A stretch of 64,000 nt of DNA from Balaenoptera acutorostrata (Eukaryota > Chordata > Mammalia > Artiodactyla > Balaenopteridae), in the NCBI RefSeq assembly GCF_949987535.1, contig NC_080067.1, forward strand, positions 372,001 through 436,000, read 5' to 3'. The notes under the pieces are model-generated. The model was not told the origin of the DNA and did no database searches. It was given only the letters and a program-made list of their open reading frames with translations. Made by a program: the position numbers and the translations under genes. How positions within the stretch are numbered: position 1 is the stretch's first letter; each line of letters opens with the position of its first letter. Below, in pieces: positions 47,502 through 61,571 of the stretch.

Positions 47502-49259
47502 CTATTCACCCACAAGAATATATCTGACTAGTAAGATTCTGCAAACCTATGTATCGATATCTCTCTGTAAGTGAGTCAAGGGGGTGTAAAGCAGCATAAA
47601 CACATCCGTGAAAAGCAGCTAAACCCTATTATAAAAATAAATTACTTTTCAAAACCCGTGAAACAAAGACAGTGAAAGAGAGAGAAATTCTTCCAAAATT
47701 CCTTCAGGGGCTGTGATGCAACCTGGATCGACCATATCTAGACCCACAGGTGATTGAGACATAAGGGTGGACACGCTTGGGGCTGAGAGGTTTGGTGAGG
47801 TTGGGTGAGCCAACACAGACCCTTTAAAGTAATACTGCATGGTACCCATCCCATGGGTCCCAAATCTCCAGGTTCAAGGGCATCTTTCTACATCGAAAAC
47901 ATGCATGAGAAACCCAGAAGATGGTACATCGTGTGATTGGGAAAAGTTTCTAAAACGCACATCATTTCTCATCTCCTTGCGCTCGGGTTCGCCATTCCAG
48001 CCGCTTTACTAGCCATCTCCCTCCTTGGAGAATCAGCACCTTTAACCTCCTGTTCCGTACAGGTTGCAATTTGTCCTGAGGATGAACGGGAAGAGGGGGA
48101 ACCAATGAGAGACTAGCTCTAGGTGTTGGGACAGGCACAGGTCACTCTATTTTCCCATCAGGAAGAAGAATTAACAACAAGCTCAGCCTGCCCCCAGAAC
48201 CAGAAGAGGGCCTGCAGCAATCCTGCACTTTTGCGGCCCGTTCCCAAAAAAGCGAGTTGAAAAATGGAACTCAAGGGCACTGCAATTCACAAACCTGCAG
48301 AGTTATAAATGATAACTCTCGTCCATAAATATATTGAGGGAAGGCAACGAAAAGGCATTGAAAGCAAGGCAGAACTACAGGAAACAGACTTCAGGGGGTA
48401 GATTCGAATCGCCTTGAAAGCACATGAAAAGCGGCAAAACATGGACAATGATGCCCTTGGCCAAAAAGGGCGTATGCGTTTTTTCCTGAATATATTCAGG
48501 AAAAAACGCATACGCCCTTTTTGGCCAACCAAGACACCTGGAAAGGCAAATCAGCGCTCCAAAGAAGTCTCGCTTCCCAGCGGGCAAAAGGGCCATGCGG
48601 AAAAAAGTGTCCAAACCAGAAATGCAGGACCGGCCATGGAGAAATGGGAACCTTGCTACGCTGATGGGCGGGATGTAAATTGCCAACAGCCACTGTGGAG
48701 AAGTCTACGGTGTGTCTTGAAACATCTAAAAAACACAGCTTAGAGAGCATAGGGCACTTCCACTCATGGGCGTATAAATTGGGAAAACTAAAAATCAGCA
48801 AGACACAGGCACCCCAAAGTTCAGGGCTGCTCTCTTGACAAGAACCCCCACTTCATTACACGTTAAATATCCTAGGAAAGAGAAAAATGGATAAAGAATT
48901 TGTGGTTCTCATGTACAATGGAATATCACTCAGCCATGAAATCAACATCATAAGGCTAGTAGCAGCACGATAAGTGAATTTAGGTCCGACGATTCTAAGT
49001 GAAATAAGTCACACAGAAAAAGACACTTATCATAAGATATCACTTATAGAGGGAATGTAAAAACCGCTACACTTGAACTGAATTACAAAACAAAACAGAG
49101 TCACACGTTTAGAAAACACACTATGGCTGCTGAACGGGAAAGGTGAGGTGGGGTGATGCATAAAACAAGGGTTTCAAATTAGCTCAGATACCGTTCCATA
49201 AACCCAATATGTAATAGACAAGACCTACTCCTTGCTCAGTGAACTGGACTCAACACCCC
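47502..49259 (+). repeat. Satellite monomer 28 (left edge of the dimer block, 1,758 bp)
   Basis: The front is diverged (GATTCTGCAAACC, GTATCGATATC, CACAGGTGATTG) and resembles the partial monomer 37. From ~48350 it picks up markers of monomers 30/32/34/36 (GGCATTGAAAGC, GAACTACAGG), and from 48535 it is close to identical to them. Palindrome 48457-48528 is perfect. Confidence 0.94.
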
Positions 49260-51018
49260 CTATTCACCGCACAAGAATATATCTGACTAGTAAGAATCTT
49301 CAAACCTATGTATTGATATCTCTCTGTAAGTGAGTCAAGGGGCTGTAAAGCGGCCTAAACACAGCCGTGAAAAGCAGCTAAACCCCATTATAAAAATAAA
49401 TTACTTTTCAAAACCCGTGAAACAAAGACAGTGAAAGAGAGAGAAATTTTTACAAAATTCGTTCAGGGGCTGTGATGCAACCTGGATTGACCATATCTAG
49501 ACCCACAGCTGATTGAGACATAAGGGTGGACACTCTTGGGGCTGAGAGGTTTGGGCAGGTTGGGTGAGCCAACGCAGACCCTTTAAAGTAATACTGCATG
49601 GTGCCCATTCCATGGGTCCCAAATCTCCAGGTTCAAGGGCATCTTCCTACATTGAAAACATGCATGAGAAACCCAGAAGATGGTACACCGTGTGATCGGG
49701 AAAGGTTTCTAAAACGCACCTCATTTCTCATCTCCTTGTGCTCGGGTTCGCCATTCCAGCCGCTTTACTAGCCATCTCCCTCCTTGGAGAATCAGCACCT
49801 TTAACCTCCTGTTCCGTACAGGTTGCAATTTGTACTGAGGATGAACGGGAAGAGGGGGAACCAATGAGAGACTAGCTCTAGGTTTTGGGACAGGCACAGG
49901 TCACTCTATTTTCCCATCAGGAAGAAGAATTAACCACAAGCTCAGCCTGCCCCCCAAGAAACAGAAGAGGGCATGCAGCAATCCTGCACTTTTGCGGCCC
50001 GCTCCCAAAAAAGCGAGTTGAAAAATGGAGCTAAGGGGCACTGCAATTCAAAAACCTGCAGAGTTATAAATGATAACTCTCGTCCATAAATATATTCAGG
50101 GAAGGCAACGAAGAGGCTTTGAAAGCAAGGCAGAATTGCTGGAAACAGATTTCAGGAGGTAGATTCGAATCGCCTTGAAAGCACATGAAAAGCGGCAAAA
50201 CGTGGACAATGATGCCATTGGCCAAAAAGGGCGTATGCGTTTTTTCCTGAATATATTCAGGAAAAAACGCATACGCCCTTTTTGGCCAAACAAGCAAGCT
50301 GGAAAGGCAAATCAGCGCTCCAAAGAAGTCTCGCTTCCCAGCGGGCAAAAGGGCCATGCGGAAAAAAGTGTCCAAACCAGAAATGCAGGACCGGCCATGG
50401 AGAAATGGGAGCCTTGCTACGCTGATGGGCGGGATGTAAATTGCCAACAGCCACTCTGGAGAAGTGTACGGTGTGTCCTGAAACATCTAAAAAACACAGC
50501 TAAGAGAGCATAGGGCACTTCCACTCATGGGCGTATAAATTGGAAAACTAAAAATCAGCAAGACACAGGCACCACAAAGTTTAGGGCTGCTCTGTCGACA
50601 AGAACCCCCAATTCATTACACCTTAAATATCCTAGGAAAGAGAAAAATGGATAAAGAAGTTGTGGTCCTCCTGTACAATGGAATATCACTCAGCCATGAA
50701 ATCAACTTCATAAGGTAGTAGCAGCACAATGAGTGGATTTAGGTACGACGATTCTAAGGGAAATAAGTCACACAGAAAAAGACAATTATCATAAGATATC
50801 ACTTATAGAGGGAATGTAAAAACCGCTACACTTGAACTGAATTACAAAACAGAACAGAGTCACACGTTTAGAAAACACACTATGGCTGCTGAACGGGATA
50901 GGTGAGGTGGGGTGATGCATAAAACAAGGGTTTCAAATTAGCTCAGATACCGTTCCATAAACCCAATATGTAATAGACAAGCCCTACTCCTTGCTCAGTG
51001 AACTGGACTCAACACCCC
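49260..51018 (+). repeat. Satellite monomer 29 (dimer position b, 1,759 bp)
   Basis: Type-b subunit of the 3,518-bp dimer. Markers: CTACATTGAAAAC, TTGGGCAGGTTGG, GATGCCATTGGCC, ACAGCTAAGAGAGC. Palindrome 50218-50289 is perfect and flanked by A on both outer edges. Near-identical copies are monomers 31, 33 and 35. Confidence 0.95.
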
Positions 51019-52777
51019 CTATTCACCGCACAAGAATATATCTGACTAGTAAGAATCTTCAAACCTGTGTATTGATATATCTCTGTAAGTGAGTCAAGGG
51101 GGTGTAAAGCGGCCTAAACACAGCCGTGAAAAGCAGCTAAACCCCATTATAAAAATAAATTACTTTTCAAAACCCGTGAAACAGACAGTGAAAGAGAGAG
51201 AAATTCTTACAAAATTCGTTCATGGGCTGTGATGCAAACTGAATTGACCATATCTAGACCCACGGCTGATTGAGACATAAAGGTGGACACTCTTGGGGCT
51301 GAGAGGTTTGGTGAGGTTGGGTGAGCCAACGCAGACCCTTTAAAGTAATACTGCATGGTACCCATCCCATGGGTCCCAAATCTCCAGGTTCAAGGGCATC
51401 TTCCTACATCGAAAACATGCATGAGAAACCCAGAAGATGGTACACCGTGTGATTGGGAAAAGTTTCTAAAACGAACCTCAATTCTCATCTCCTTGTTCTC
51501 GGGTTCCCCATTCCAGCCGCTTTACTAGCCATCTCACTCCTTGTAGAATCAGCACCTTTAACCTCCTGTTCTGTACAGGCTGCAATTTGTCCTGAAGATG
51601 AACGGAAAGAGGGGGAACCAATGAGACACTAGCTCTGGGTGTTGGGACAGGCACAGGTCACTCAATTTTCCCATCAGGAAGAAGAATTAACCACAAGCTC
51701 AGCCTGCCCCCCAGAACCAGAAGAGGGCCTGAAGCAATCCTGCACTTTTGCGGCCAGCTCCCAAAAAAGCGACTTGAAAAATGGAGCTCAGGGGCACTGC
51801 AATTCACAAACCTGCAGAGTTATAAATGATAACTCTCGTCCACAAATATATTGAGGGAAGGCAACGAAAAGGCATTGAAAGCAAGGCAGAACTACAGGAA
51901 ACAGACTTCAGGAGGTAGATTCGAATCGCCTTGAAAGCACATGAAAAGCGGCAAAACATGTACCATTATGCCCTTGGCCAAAAAGGGCGTATGCGTTTTT
52001 TTCCTGAATATATTCAGGAAGAAACGCATACGCCCTTTTTGGCCAACCAAGCCACCTGGAAAGGCAAATCAGCGCTCCAAAGAAGTCTCGCTTCCCAGCG
52101 GGCAAAAGGGCCATGCGGAAAAAAGTGTCCAAACCAGAAATGCAGGACCGGCCATGGAGAAATGGGAGCCTTGCTACGCTGATGGGCGGGATGTAAATTG
52201 CCAACAGCCACTGTGGAGAAGTCTACGGTGTGTCTTGAAACATCTAAAAAACACAGCTTAGAGAGCATAGGGCACTTCCACTCATGGGCGTATAAATTGG
52301 GAAAACTAAAAATCAGCAAGACACAGGCACCCCAAAGTTCAGGGCTGCTCTCTTGACAAGAACCCCCACTTCATTACACGTTAAATATCCTAGGAAAGAG
52401 AAAAATGGATAAAGAATTTGTGGTTCTCATGTACAATGGAATATCACTCAGCCATGAAATCAACATCATAAGGCTAGTAGCAGCACGATAAGTGAATTTA
52501 GGTCCGACGATTCTAAGTGAAATAAGTCACACAGAAAAAGACACTTATCATAAGATATCACTTATAGAGGGAATGTAAAAACCGCTACACTTGAACTGAA
52601 TTACAAAACAAAACAGAGTCACACGTTTAGAAAACACACTATGGCTGCTGAACGGGAAAGGTGAGGTGGGGTGATGCATAAAACAAGGGTTTCAAATTAG
52701 CTCAGATACCGTTCCATAAACCCAATATGTAATAGACAAGACCTACTCCTTGCTCAGTGAACTGGACTCAACACCCC
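51019..52777 (+). repeat. Satellite monomer 30 (dimer position a, 1,759 bp)
   Basis: Type-a subunit of the 3,518-bp dimer. Markers: AACCTGTGTATTG, ACGAACCTCAATTCTC, TTCTCGGGTTCCCC, AACATGTACCATTATG. Palindrome 51974-52046 is imperfect: seven T's in the left arm against GGAAGAAACGC on the right. G at 52168, where monomers 28, 32 and 34 have A. Confidence 0.95.
51974..52046 (+). repeat. 73-bp imperfect palindrome (monomer 30 and other type-a dimer subunits)
   Basis: The left arm has seven T's (an extra base) and the right arm has GGAAGAAACGC, giving a bulge and a mismatch near the centre. Identical forms lie at 55492-55564, 59009-59081 and 62527-62599, so perfect and imperfect palindromes alternate through the dimer block. 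Confidence 0.93.
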
Positions 52778-54536
52778 CTATTCACCGCACAAGAATATAT
52801 CTGACTAGTAAGAATCTTCAAACCTATGTATTGATATCTCTCTGTAAGTGAGTCAAGGGGCTGTAAAGCGGCCTAAACACAGCCGTGAAAAGCAGCTAAA
52901 CCCCATTATAAAAATAAATTACTTTTCAAAACCCGTGAAACAAAGACAGTGAAAGAGAGAGAAATTTTTACAAAATTCGTTCAGGGGCTGTGATGCAACC
53001 TGGATTGACCATATCTAGACCCACAGCTGATTGAGACATAAGGGTGGACACTCTTGGGGCTGAGAGGTTTGGGCAGCTTGGGTGAGCCAACGCAGACCCT
53101 TTAAAGTAATACTGCATGGTGCCCATTCCATGGGTCCCAAATCTCCAGGTTCAAGGGCATCTTCCTACATTGAAAACATGCATGAGAAACCCAGAAGATG
53201 GTACACCGTGTGATCGGGAAAGGTTTCTAAAACGCACCTCATTTCTCATCTCCTTGTGCTCGGGTTCGCCATTCCAGCCGCTTTACTAGCCATCTCCCTC
53301 CTTGGAGAATCAGCACCTTTAACCTCCTGTTCCGTACAGGTTGCAATTTGTACTGAGGATGAACGGGAAGAGGGGGAACCAATGAGAGACTAGCTCTAGG
53401 TTTTGGGACAGGCACAGGTCACTCTATTTTCCCATCAGGAAGAAGAATTAACCACAAGCTCAGCCTGCCCCCCAAGAAACAGAAGAGGGCATGCAGCAAT
53501 CCTGCACTTTTGCGGCCCGCTCCCAAAAAAGCGAGTTGAAAAATGGAGCTAAGGGGCACTGCAATTCAAAAACCTGCAGAGTTATAAATGATAACTCTCG
53601 TCCATAAATATATTCAGGGAAGGCAACGAAGAGGCTTTGAAAGCAAGGCAGAATTGCTGGAAACAGATTTCAGGAGGTAGATTCGAATCGCCTTGAAAGC
53701 ACATGAAAAGCGGCAAAACGTGGACAATGATGCCATTGGCCAAAAAGGGCGTATGCGTTTTTTCCTGAATATATTCAGGAAAAAACGCATACGCCCTTTT
53801 TGGCCAAACAAGCAAGCTGGAAAGGCAAATCAGCGCTCCAAAGAAGTCTCGCTTCCCAGCGGGCAAAAGGGCCATGCGGAAAAAAGTGTCCAAACCAGAA
53901 ATGCAGGACCGGCCATGGAGAAATGGGAGCCTTGCTACGCTGATGGGCGGGATGTAAATTGCCAACAGCCACTCTGGAGAAGTGTACGGTGTGTCCTGAA
54001 ACATCTAAAAAACACAGCTAAGAGAGCATAGGGCACTTCCACTCATGGGCGTATAAATTGGAAAACTAAAAATCAGCAAGACACAGGCACCACAAAGTTT
54101 AGGGCTGCTCTGTCGACAAGAACCCCCAATTCATTACACCTTAAATATCCTAGGAAAGAGAAAAATGGATAAAGAAGTTGTGGTCCTCCTGTACAATGGA
54201 ATATCACTCAGCCATGAAATCAACTTCATAAGGTAGTAGCAGCACAATGAGTGGATTTAGGTACGACGATTCTAAGGGAAATAAGTCACACAGAAAAAGA
54301 CAATTATCATAAGATATCACTTATAGAGGGAATGTAAAAACCGCTACACTTGAACTGAATTACAAAACAGAACAGAGTCACACGTTTAGAAAACACACTA
54401 TGGCTGCTGAACGGGATAGGTGAGGTGGGGTGATGCATAAAACAAGGGTTTCAAATTAGCTCAGATACCGTTCCATAAACCCAATATGTAATAGACAAGC
54501 CCTACTCCTTGCTCAGTGAACTGGACTCAACACCCC
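52778..54536 (+). repeat. Satellite monomer 31 (dimer position b, 1,759 bp)
   Basis: Copy of monomer 29. One difference noticed: C at 53077 (GGGCAGCTTGG) where the other b copies have G. Palindrome 53736-53807, perfect. Confidence 0.95.
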
Positions 54537-56295
54537 CTATTCACCGCACAAGAATATATCTGACTAGTAAGAATCTTCAAACCTGTGTATTGATATATCT
54601 CTGTAAGTGAGTCAAGGGGGTGTAAAGCGGCCTAAACACAGCCGTGAAAAGCAGCTAAACCCCATTATAAAAATAAATTACTTTTCAAAACCCGTGAAAC
54701 AGACAGTGAAAGAGAGAGAAATTCTTACAAAATTCGTTCATGGGCTGTGATGCAAACTGAATTGACCATATCTAGACCCACGGCTGATTGAGACATAAAG
54801 GTGGACACTCTTGGGGCTGAGAGGTTTGGTGAGGTTGGGTGAGCCAACGCAGACCCTTTAAAGTAATACTGCATGGTACCCATCCCATGGGTCCCAAATC
54901 TCCAGGTTCAAGGGCATCTTCCTACATCGAAAACATGCATGAGAAACCCAGAAGATGGTACACCGTGTGATTGGGAAAAGTTTCTAAAACGAACCTCAAT
55001 TCTCATCTCCTTGTTCTCGGGTTCCCCATTCCAGCCGCTTTACTAGCCATCTCACTCCTTGTAGAATCAGCACCTTTAACCTCCTGTTCTGTACAGGCTG
55101 CAATTTGTCCTGAAGATGAACGGAAAGAGGGGGAACCAATGAGACACTAGCTCTGGGTGTTGGGACAGGCACAGGTCACTCAATTTTCCCATCAGGAAGA
55201 AGAATTAACCACAAGCTCAGCCTGCCCCCCAGAACCAGAAGAGGGCCTGAAGCAATCCTGCACTTTTGCGGCCAGCTCCCAAAAAAGCGACTTGAAAAAT
55301 GGAGCTCAGGGGCACTGCAATTCACAAACCTGCAGAGTTATAAATGATAACTCTCGTCCACAAATATATTGAGGGAAGGCAACGAAAAGGCATTGAAAGC
55401 AAGGCAGAACTACAGGAAACAGACTTCAGGAGGTAGATTCGAATCGCCTTGAAAGCACATGAAAAGCGGCAAAACATGTACCATTATGCCCTTGGCCAAA
55501 AAGGGCGTATGCGTTTTTTTCCTGAATATATTCAGGAAGAAACGCATACGCCCTTTTTGGCCAACCAAGCCACCTGGAAAGGCAAATCAGCGCTCCAAAG
55601 AAGTCTCGCTTCCCAGCGGGCAAAAGGGCCATGCGGAAAAAAGTGTCCAAACCAGAAATGCAGGACCGGCCATGGAGAAATGGGAACCTTGCTACGCTGA
55701 TGGGCGGGATGTAAATTGCCAACAGCCACTGTGGAGAAGTCTACGGTGTGTCTTGAAACATCTAAAAAACACAGCTTAGAGAGCATAGGGCACTTCCACT
55801 CATGGGCGTATAAATTGGGAAAACTAAAAATCAGCAAGACACAGGCACCCCAAAGTTCAGGGCTGCTCTCTTGACAAGAACCCCCACTTCATTACACGTT
55901 AAATATCCTAGGAAAGAGAAAAATGGATAAAGAATTTGTGGTTCTCATGTACAATGGAATATCACTCAGCCATGAAATCAACATCATAAGGCTAGTAGCA
56001 GCACGATAAGTGAATTTAGGTCCGACGATTCTAAGTGAAATAAGTCACACAGAAAAAGACACTTATCATAAGATATCACTTATAGAGGGAATGTAAAAAC
56101 CGCTACACTTGAACTGAATTACAAAACAAAACAGAGTCACACGTTTAGAAAACACACTATGGCTGCTGAACGGGAAAGGTGAGGTGGGGTGATGCATAAA
56201 ACAAGGGTTTCAAATTAGCTCAGATACCGTTCCATAAACCCAATATGTAATAGACAAGACCTACTCCTTGCTCAGTGAACTGGACTCAACACCCC
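54537..56295 (+). repeat. Satellite monomer 32 (dimer position a, 1,759 bp)
   Basis: Copy of monomer 30 with A at 55686 (GGGAACC), shared with monomers 28 and 34. Palindrome 55492-55564, imperfect like the other a copies. Confidence 0.95.
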
Positions 56296-58054
56296 CTATT
56301 CACCGCACAAGAATATATCTGACTAGTAAGAATCTTCAAACCTATGTATTGATATCTCTCTGTAAGTGAGTCAAGGGGCTGTAAAGCGGCCTAAACACAG
56401 CCGTGAAAAGCAGCTAAACCCCATTATAAAAATAAATTACTTTTCAAAACCCGTGAAACAAAGACAGTGAAAGAGAGAGAAATTTTTACAAAATTCGTTC
56501 AGGGGCTGTGATGCAACCTGGATTGACCATATCTAGACCCACAGCTGATTGAGACATAAGGGTGGACACTCTTGGGGCTGAGAGGTTTGGGCAGGTTGGG
56601 TGAGCCAACGCAGACCCTTTAAAGTAATACTGCATGGTGCCCATTCCATGGGTCCCAAATCTCCAGGTTCAAGGGCATCTTCCTACATTGAAAACATGCA
56701 TGAGAAACCCAGAAGATGGTACACCGTGTGATCGGGAAAGGTTTCTAAAACGCACCTCATTTCTCATCTCCTTGTGCTCGGGTTCGCCATTCCAGCCGCT
56801 TTACTAGCCATCTCCCTCCTTGGAGAATCAGCACCTTTAACCTCCTGTTCCGTACAGGTTGCAATTTGTACTGAGGATGAACGGGAAGAGGGGGAACCAA
56901 TGAGAGACTAGCTCTAGGTTTTGGGACAGGCACAGGTCACTCTATTTTCCCATCAGGAAGAAGAATTAACCACAAGCTCAGCCTGCCCCCCAAGAAACAG
57001 AAGAGGGCATGCAGCAATCCTGCACTTTTGCGGCCCGCTCCCAAAAAAGCGAGTTGAAAAATGGAGCTAAGGGGCACTGCAATTCAAAAACCTGCAGAGT
57101 TATAAATGATAACTCTCGTCCATAAATATATTCAGGGAAGGCAACGAAGAGGCTTTGAAAGCAAGGCAGAATTGCTGGAAACAGATTTCAGGAGGTAGAT
57201 TCGAATCGCCTTGAAAGCACATGAAAAGCGGCAAAACGTGGACAATGATGCCATTGGCCAAAAAGGGCGTATGCGTTTTTTCCTGAATATATTCAGGAAA
57301 AAACGCATACGCCCTTTTTGGCCAAACAAGCAAGCTGGAAAGGCAAATCAGCGCTCCAAAGAAGTCTCGCTTCCCAGCGGGCAAAAGGGCCATGCGGAAA
57401 AAAGTGTCCAAACCAGAAATGCAGGACCGGCCATGGAGAAATGGGAGCCTTGCTACGCTGATGGGCGGGATGTAAATTGCCAACAGCCACTCTGGAGAAG
57501 TGTACGGTGTGTCCTGAAACATCTAAAAAACACAGCTAAGAGAGCATAGGGCACTTCCACTCATGGGCGTATAAATTGGAAAACTAAAAATCAGCAAGAC
57601 ACAGGCACCACAAAGTTTAGGGCTGCTCTGTCGACAAGAACCCCCAATTCATTACACTTTAAATATCCTAGGAAAGAGAAAAATGGATAAAGAAGTTGTG
57701 GTCCTCCTGTACAATGGAATATCACTCAGCCATGAAATCAACTTCATAAGGTAGTAGCAGCACAATGAGTGGATTTAGGTACGACGATTCTAAGGGAAAT
57801 AAGTCACACAGAAAAAGACAATTATCATAAGATATCACTTATAGAGGGAATGTAAAAACCGCTACACTTGAACTGAATTACAAAACAGAACAGAGTCACA
57901 CGTTTAGAAAACACACTATGGCTGCTGAACGGGATAGGTGAGGTGGGGTGATGCATAAAACAAGGGTTTCAAATTAGCTCAGATACCGTTCCATAAACCC
58001 AATATGTAATAGACAAGCCCTACTCCTTGCTCAGTGAACTGGACTCAACACCCC
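56296..58054 (+). repeat. Satellite monomer 33 (dimer position b, 1,759 bp)
   Basis: Copy of monomer 29 with one private T at 57658 (ATTACACTTTAAAT). Palindrome 57254-57325, perfect. Confidence 0.95.
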
Positions 58055-59812
58055 CTATTCACCGCACAAGAATATATCTGACTAGTAAGAATCTTCAAAC
58101 CTGTGTATTGATATATCTCTGTAAGTGAGTCAAGGGGGTGTAAAGCGGCCTAAACACAGCCGTGAAAAGCAGCTAAACCCCATTATAAAAATAAATTACT
58201 TTTCAAAACCCGTGAAACAGACAGTGAAAGAGAGAGAAATTCTTACAAAATTCGTTCATGGGCTGTGATGCAAACTGAATTGACCATATCTAGACCCACG
58301 GCTGATTGAGACATAAAGGTGGACACTCTTGGGGCTGAGAGGTTTGGTGAGGTTGGGTGAGCCAACGCAGACCCTTTAAAGTAATACTGCATGGTACCCA
58401 TCCCATGGGTCCCAAATCTCCAGGTTCAAGGGCATCTTCCTACATCGAAAACATGCATGAGAAACCCAGAAGATGGTACACCGTGTGATTGGGAAAAGTT
58501 TCTAAAACGAACCTCAATTCTCATCTCCTTGTTCTCGGGTTCCCCATTCCAGCCGCTTTACTAGCCATCTCACTCCTTGTAGAATCAGCACCTTTAACCT
58601 CCTGTTCTGTACAGGCTGCAATTTGTCCTGAAGATGAACGGAAAGAGGGGGAACCAATGAGACACTAGCTCTGGGTGTTGGGACAGGCACAGGTCACTCA
58701 ATTTTCCCATCAGGAAGAAGAATTAACCACAAGCTCAGCCTGCCCCCCAGAACCAGAAGAGGGCCTGAGCAATCCTGCACTTTTGCGGCCAGCTCCCAAA
58801 AAAGCGACTTGAAAAATGGAGCTCAGGGGCACTGCAATTCACAAACCTGCAGAGTTATAAATGATAACTCTCGTCCACAAATATATTGAGGGAAGGCAAC
58901 GAAAAGGCATTGAAAGCAAGGCAGAACTACAGGAAACAGACTTCAGGAGGTAGATTCGAATCGCCTTGAAAGCACATGAAAAGCGGCAAAACATGTACCA
59001 TTATGCCCTTGGCCAAAAAGGGCGTATGCGTTTTTTTCCTGAATATATTCAGGAAGAAACGCATACGCCCTTTTTGGCCAACCAAGCCACCTGGAAAGGC
59101 AAATCAGCGCTCCAAAGAAGTCTCGCTTCCCAGCGGGCAAAAGGGCCATGCGGAAAAAAGTGTCCAAACCAGAAATGCAGGACCGGCCATGGAGAAATGG
59201 GAACCTTGCTACGCTGATGGGCGGGATGTAAATTGCCAACAGCCACTGTGGAGAAGTCTACGGTGTGTCTTGAAACATCTAAAAAACACAGCTTAGAGAG
59301 CATAGGGCACTTCCACTCATGGGCGTATAAATTGGGAAAACTAAAAATCAGCAAGACACAGGCACCCCAAAGTTCAGGGCTGCTCTCTTGACAAGAACCC
59401 CCACTTCATTACACGTTAAATATCCTAGGAAAGAGAAAAATGGATAAAGAATTTGTGGTTCTCATGTACAATGGAATATCACTCAGCCATGAAATCAACA
59501 TCATAAGGCTAGTAGCAGCACGATAAGTGAATTTAGGTCCGACGATTCTAAGTGAAATAAGTCACACAGAAAAAGACACTTATCATAAGATATCACTTAT
59601 AGAGGGAATGTAAAAACCGCTACACTTGAACTGAATTACAAAACAAAACAGAGTCACACGTTTAGAAAACACACTATGGCTGCTGAACGGGAAAGGTGAG
59701 GTGGGGTGATGCATAAAACAAGGGTTTCAAATTAGCTCAGATACCGTTCCATAAACCCAATATGTAATAGACAAGACCTACTCCTTGCTCAGTGAACTGG
59801 ACTCAACACCCC
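58055..59812 (+). repeat. Satellite monomer 34 (dimer position a, 1,758 bp)
   Basis: Copy of monomers 30/32 with a private 1-bp deletion at ~58768 (GGCCTGAGCAATCC for GGCCTGAAGCAATCC). This shortens the copy and destroys the 71-codon plus-strand frame that is open in its sisters. Palindrome 59009-59081. Confidence 0.95.
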
Positions 59813-61571
59813 CTATTCACCGCACAAGAATATATCTGACTAGTAAGAATCTTCAAACCTATGTATTGATATCTCTCTGTAAGTGAGTCAAGGGGCTGTA
59901 AAGCGGCCTAAACACAGCCGTGAAAAGCAGCTAAACCCCATTATAAAAATAAATTACTTTTCAAAACCCGTGAAACAAAGACAGTGAAAGAGAGAGAAAT
60001 TTTTACAAAATTCGTTCAGGGGCTGTGATGCAACCTGGATTGACCATATCTAGACCCACAGCTGATTGAGACATAAGGGTGGACACTCTTGGGGCTGAGA
60101 GGTTTGGGCAGGTTGGGTGAGCCAACGCAGACCCTTTAAAGTAATACTGCATGGTGCCCATTCCATGGGTCCCAAATCTCCAGGTTCAAGGGCATCTTCC
60201 TACATTGAAAACATGCATGAGAAACCCAGAAGATGGTACACCGTGTGATCGGGAAAGGTTTCTAAAACGCACCTCATTTCTCATCTCCTTGTGCTCGGGT
60301 TCGCCATTCCAGCCGCTTTACTAGCCATCTCCCTCCTTGGAGAATCAGCACCTTTAACCTCCTGTTCCGTACAGGTTGCAATTTGTACTGAGGATGAACG
60401 GGAAGAGGGGGAACCAATGAGAGACTAGCTCTAGGTTTTGGGACAGGCACAGGTCACTCTATTTTCCCATCAGGAAGAAGAATTAACCACAAGCTCAGCC
60501 TGCCCCCCAAGAAACAGAAGAGGGCATGCAGCAATCCTGCACTTTTGCGGCCCGCTCCCAAAAAAGCGAGTTGAAAAATGGAGCTAAGGGGCACTGCAAT
60601 TCAAAAACCTGCAGAGTTATAAATGATAACTCCCGTCCATAAATATATTCAGGGAAGGCAACGAAGAGGCTTTGAAAGCAAGGCAGAATTGCTGGAAACA
60701 GATTTCAGGAGGTAGATTCGAATCGCCTTGAAAGCACATGAAAAGCGGCAAAACGTGGACAATGATGCCATTGGCCAAAAAGGGCGTATGCGTTTTTTCC
60801 TGAATATATTCAGGAAAAAACGCATACGCCCTTTTTGGCCAAACAAGCAAGCTGGAAAGGCAAATCAGCGCTCCAAAGAAGTCTCGCTTCCCAGCGGGCA
60901 AAAGGGCCATGCGGAAAAAAGTGTCCAAACCAGAAATGCAGGACCGGCCATGGAGAAATGGGAGCCTTGCTACGCTGATGGGCGGGATGTAAATTGCCAA
61001 CAGCCACTCTGGAGAAGTGTACGGTGTGTCCTGAAACATCTAAAAAACACAGCTAAGAGAGCATAGGGCACTTCCACTCATGGGCGTATAAATTGGAAAA
61101 CTAAAAATCAGCAAGACACAGGCACCACAAAGTTTAGGGCTGCTCTGTCGACAAGAACCCCCAATTCATTACACCTTAAATATCCTAGGAAAGAGAAAAA
61201 TGGATAAAGAAGTTGTGGTCCTCCTGTACAATGGAATATCACTCAGCCATGAAATCAACTTCATAAGGTAGTAGCAGCACAATGAGTGGATTTAGGTACG
61301 ACGATTCTAAGGGAAATAAGTCACACAGAAAAAGACAATTATCATAAGATATCACTTATAGAGGGAATGTAAAAACCGCTACACTTGAACTGAATTACAA
61401 AACAGAACAGAGTCACACGTTTAGAAAACACACTATGGCTGCTGAACGGGATAGGTGAGGTGGGGTGATGCATAAAACAAGGGTTTCAAATTAGCTCAGA
61501 TACCGTTCCATAAACCCAATATGTAATAGACAAGCCCTACTCCTTGCTCAGTGAACTGGACTCAACACCCC
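59813..61571 (+). repeat. Satellite monomer 35 (dimer position b, 1,759 bp)
   Basis: Copy of monomer 29 with one private C at 60633 (ATAACTCCCGTCC), which removes the outermost base pair of the conserved 8-bp-arm hairpin. Palindrome 60771-60842, perfect. Confidence 0.95.
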
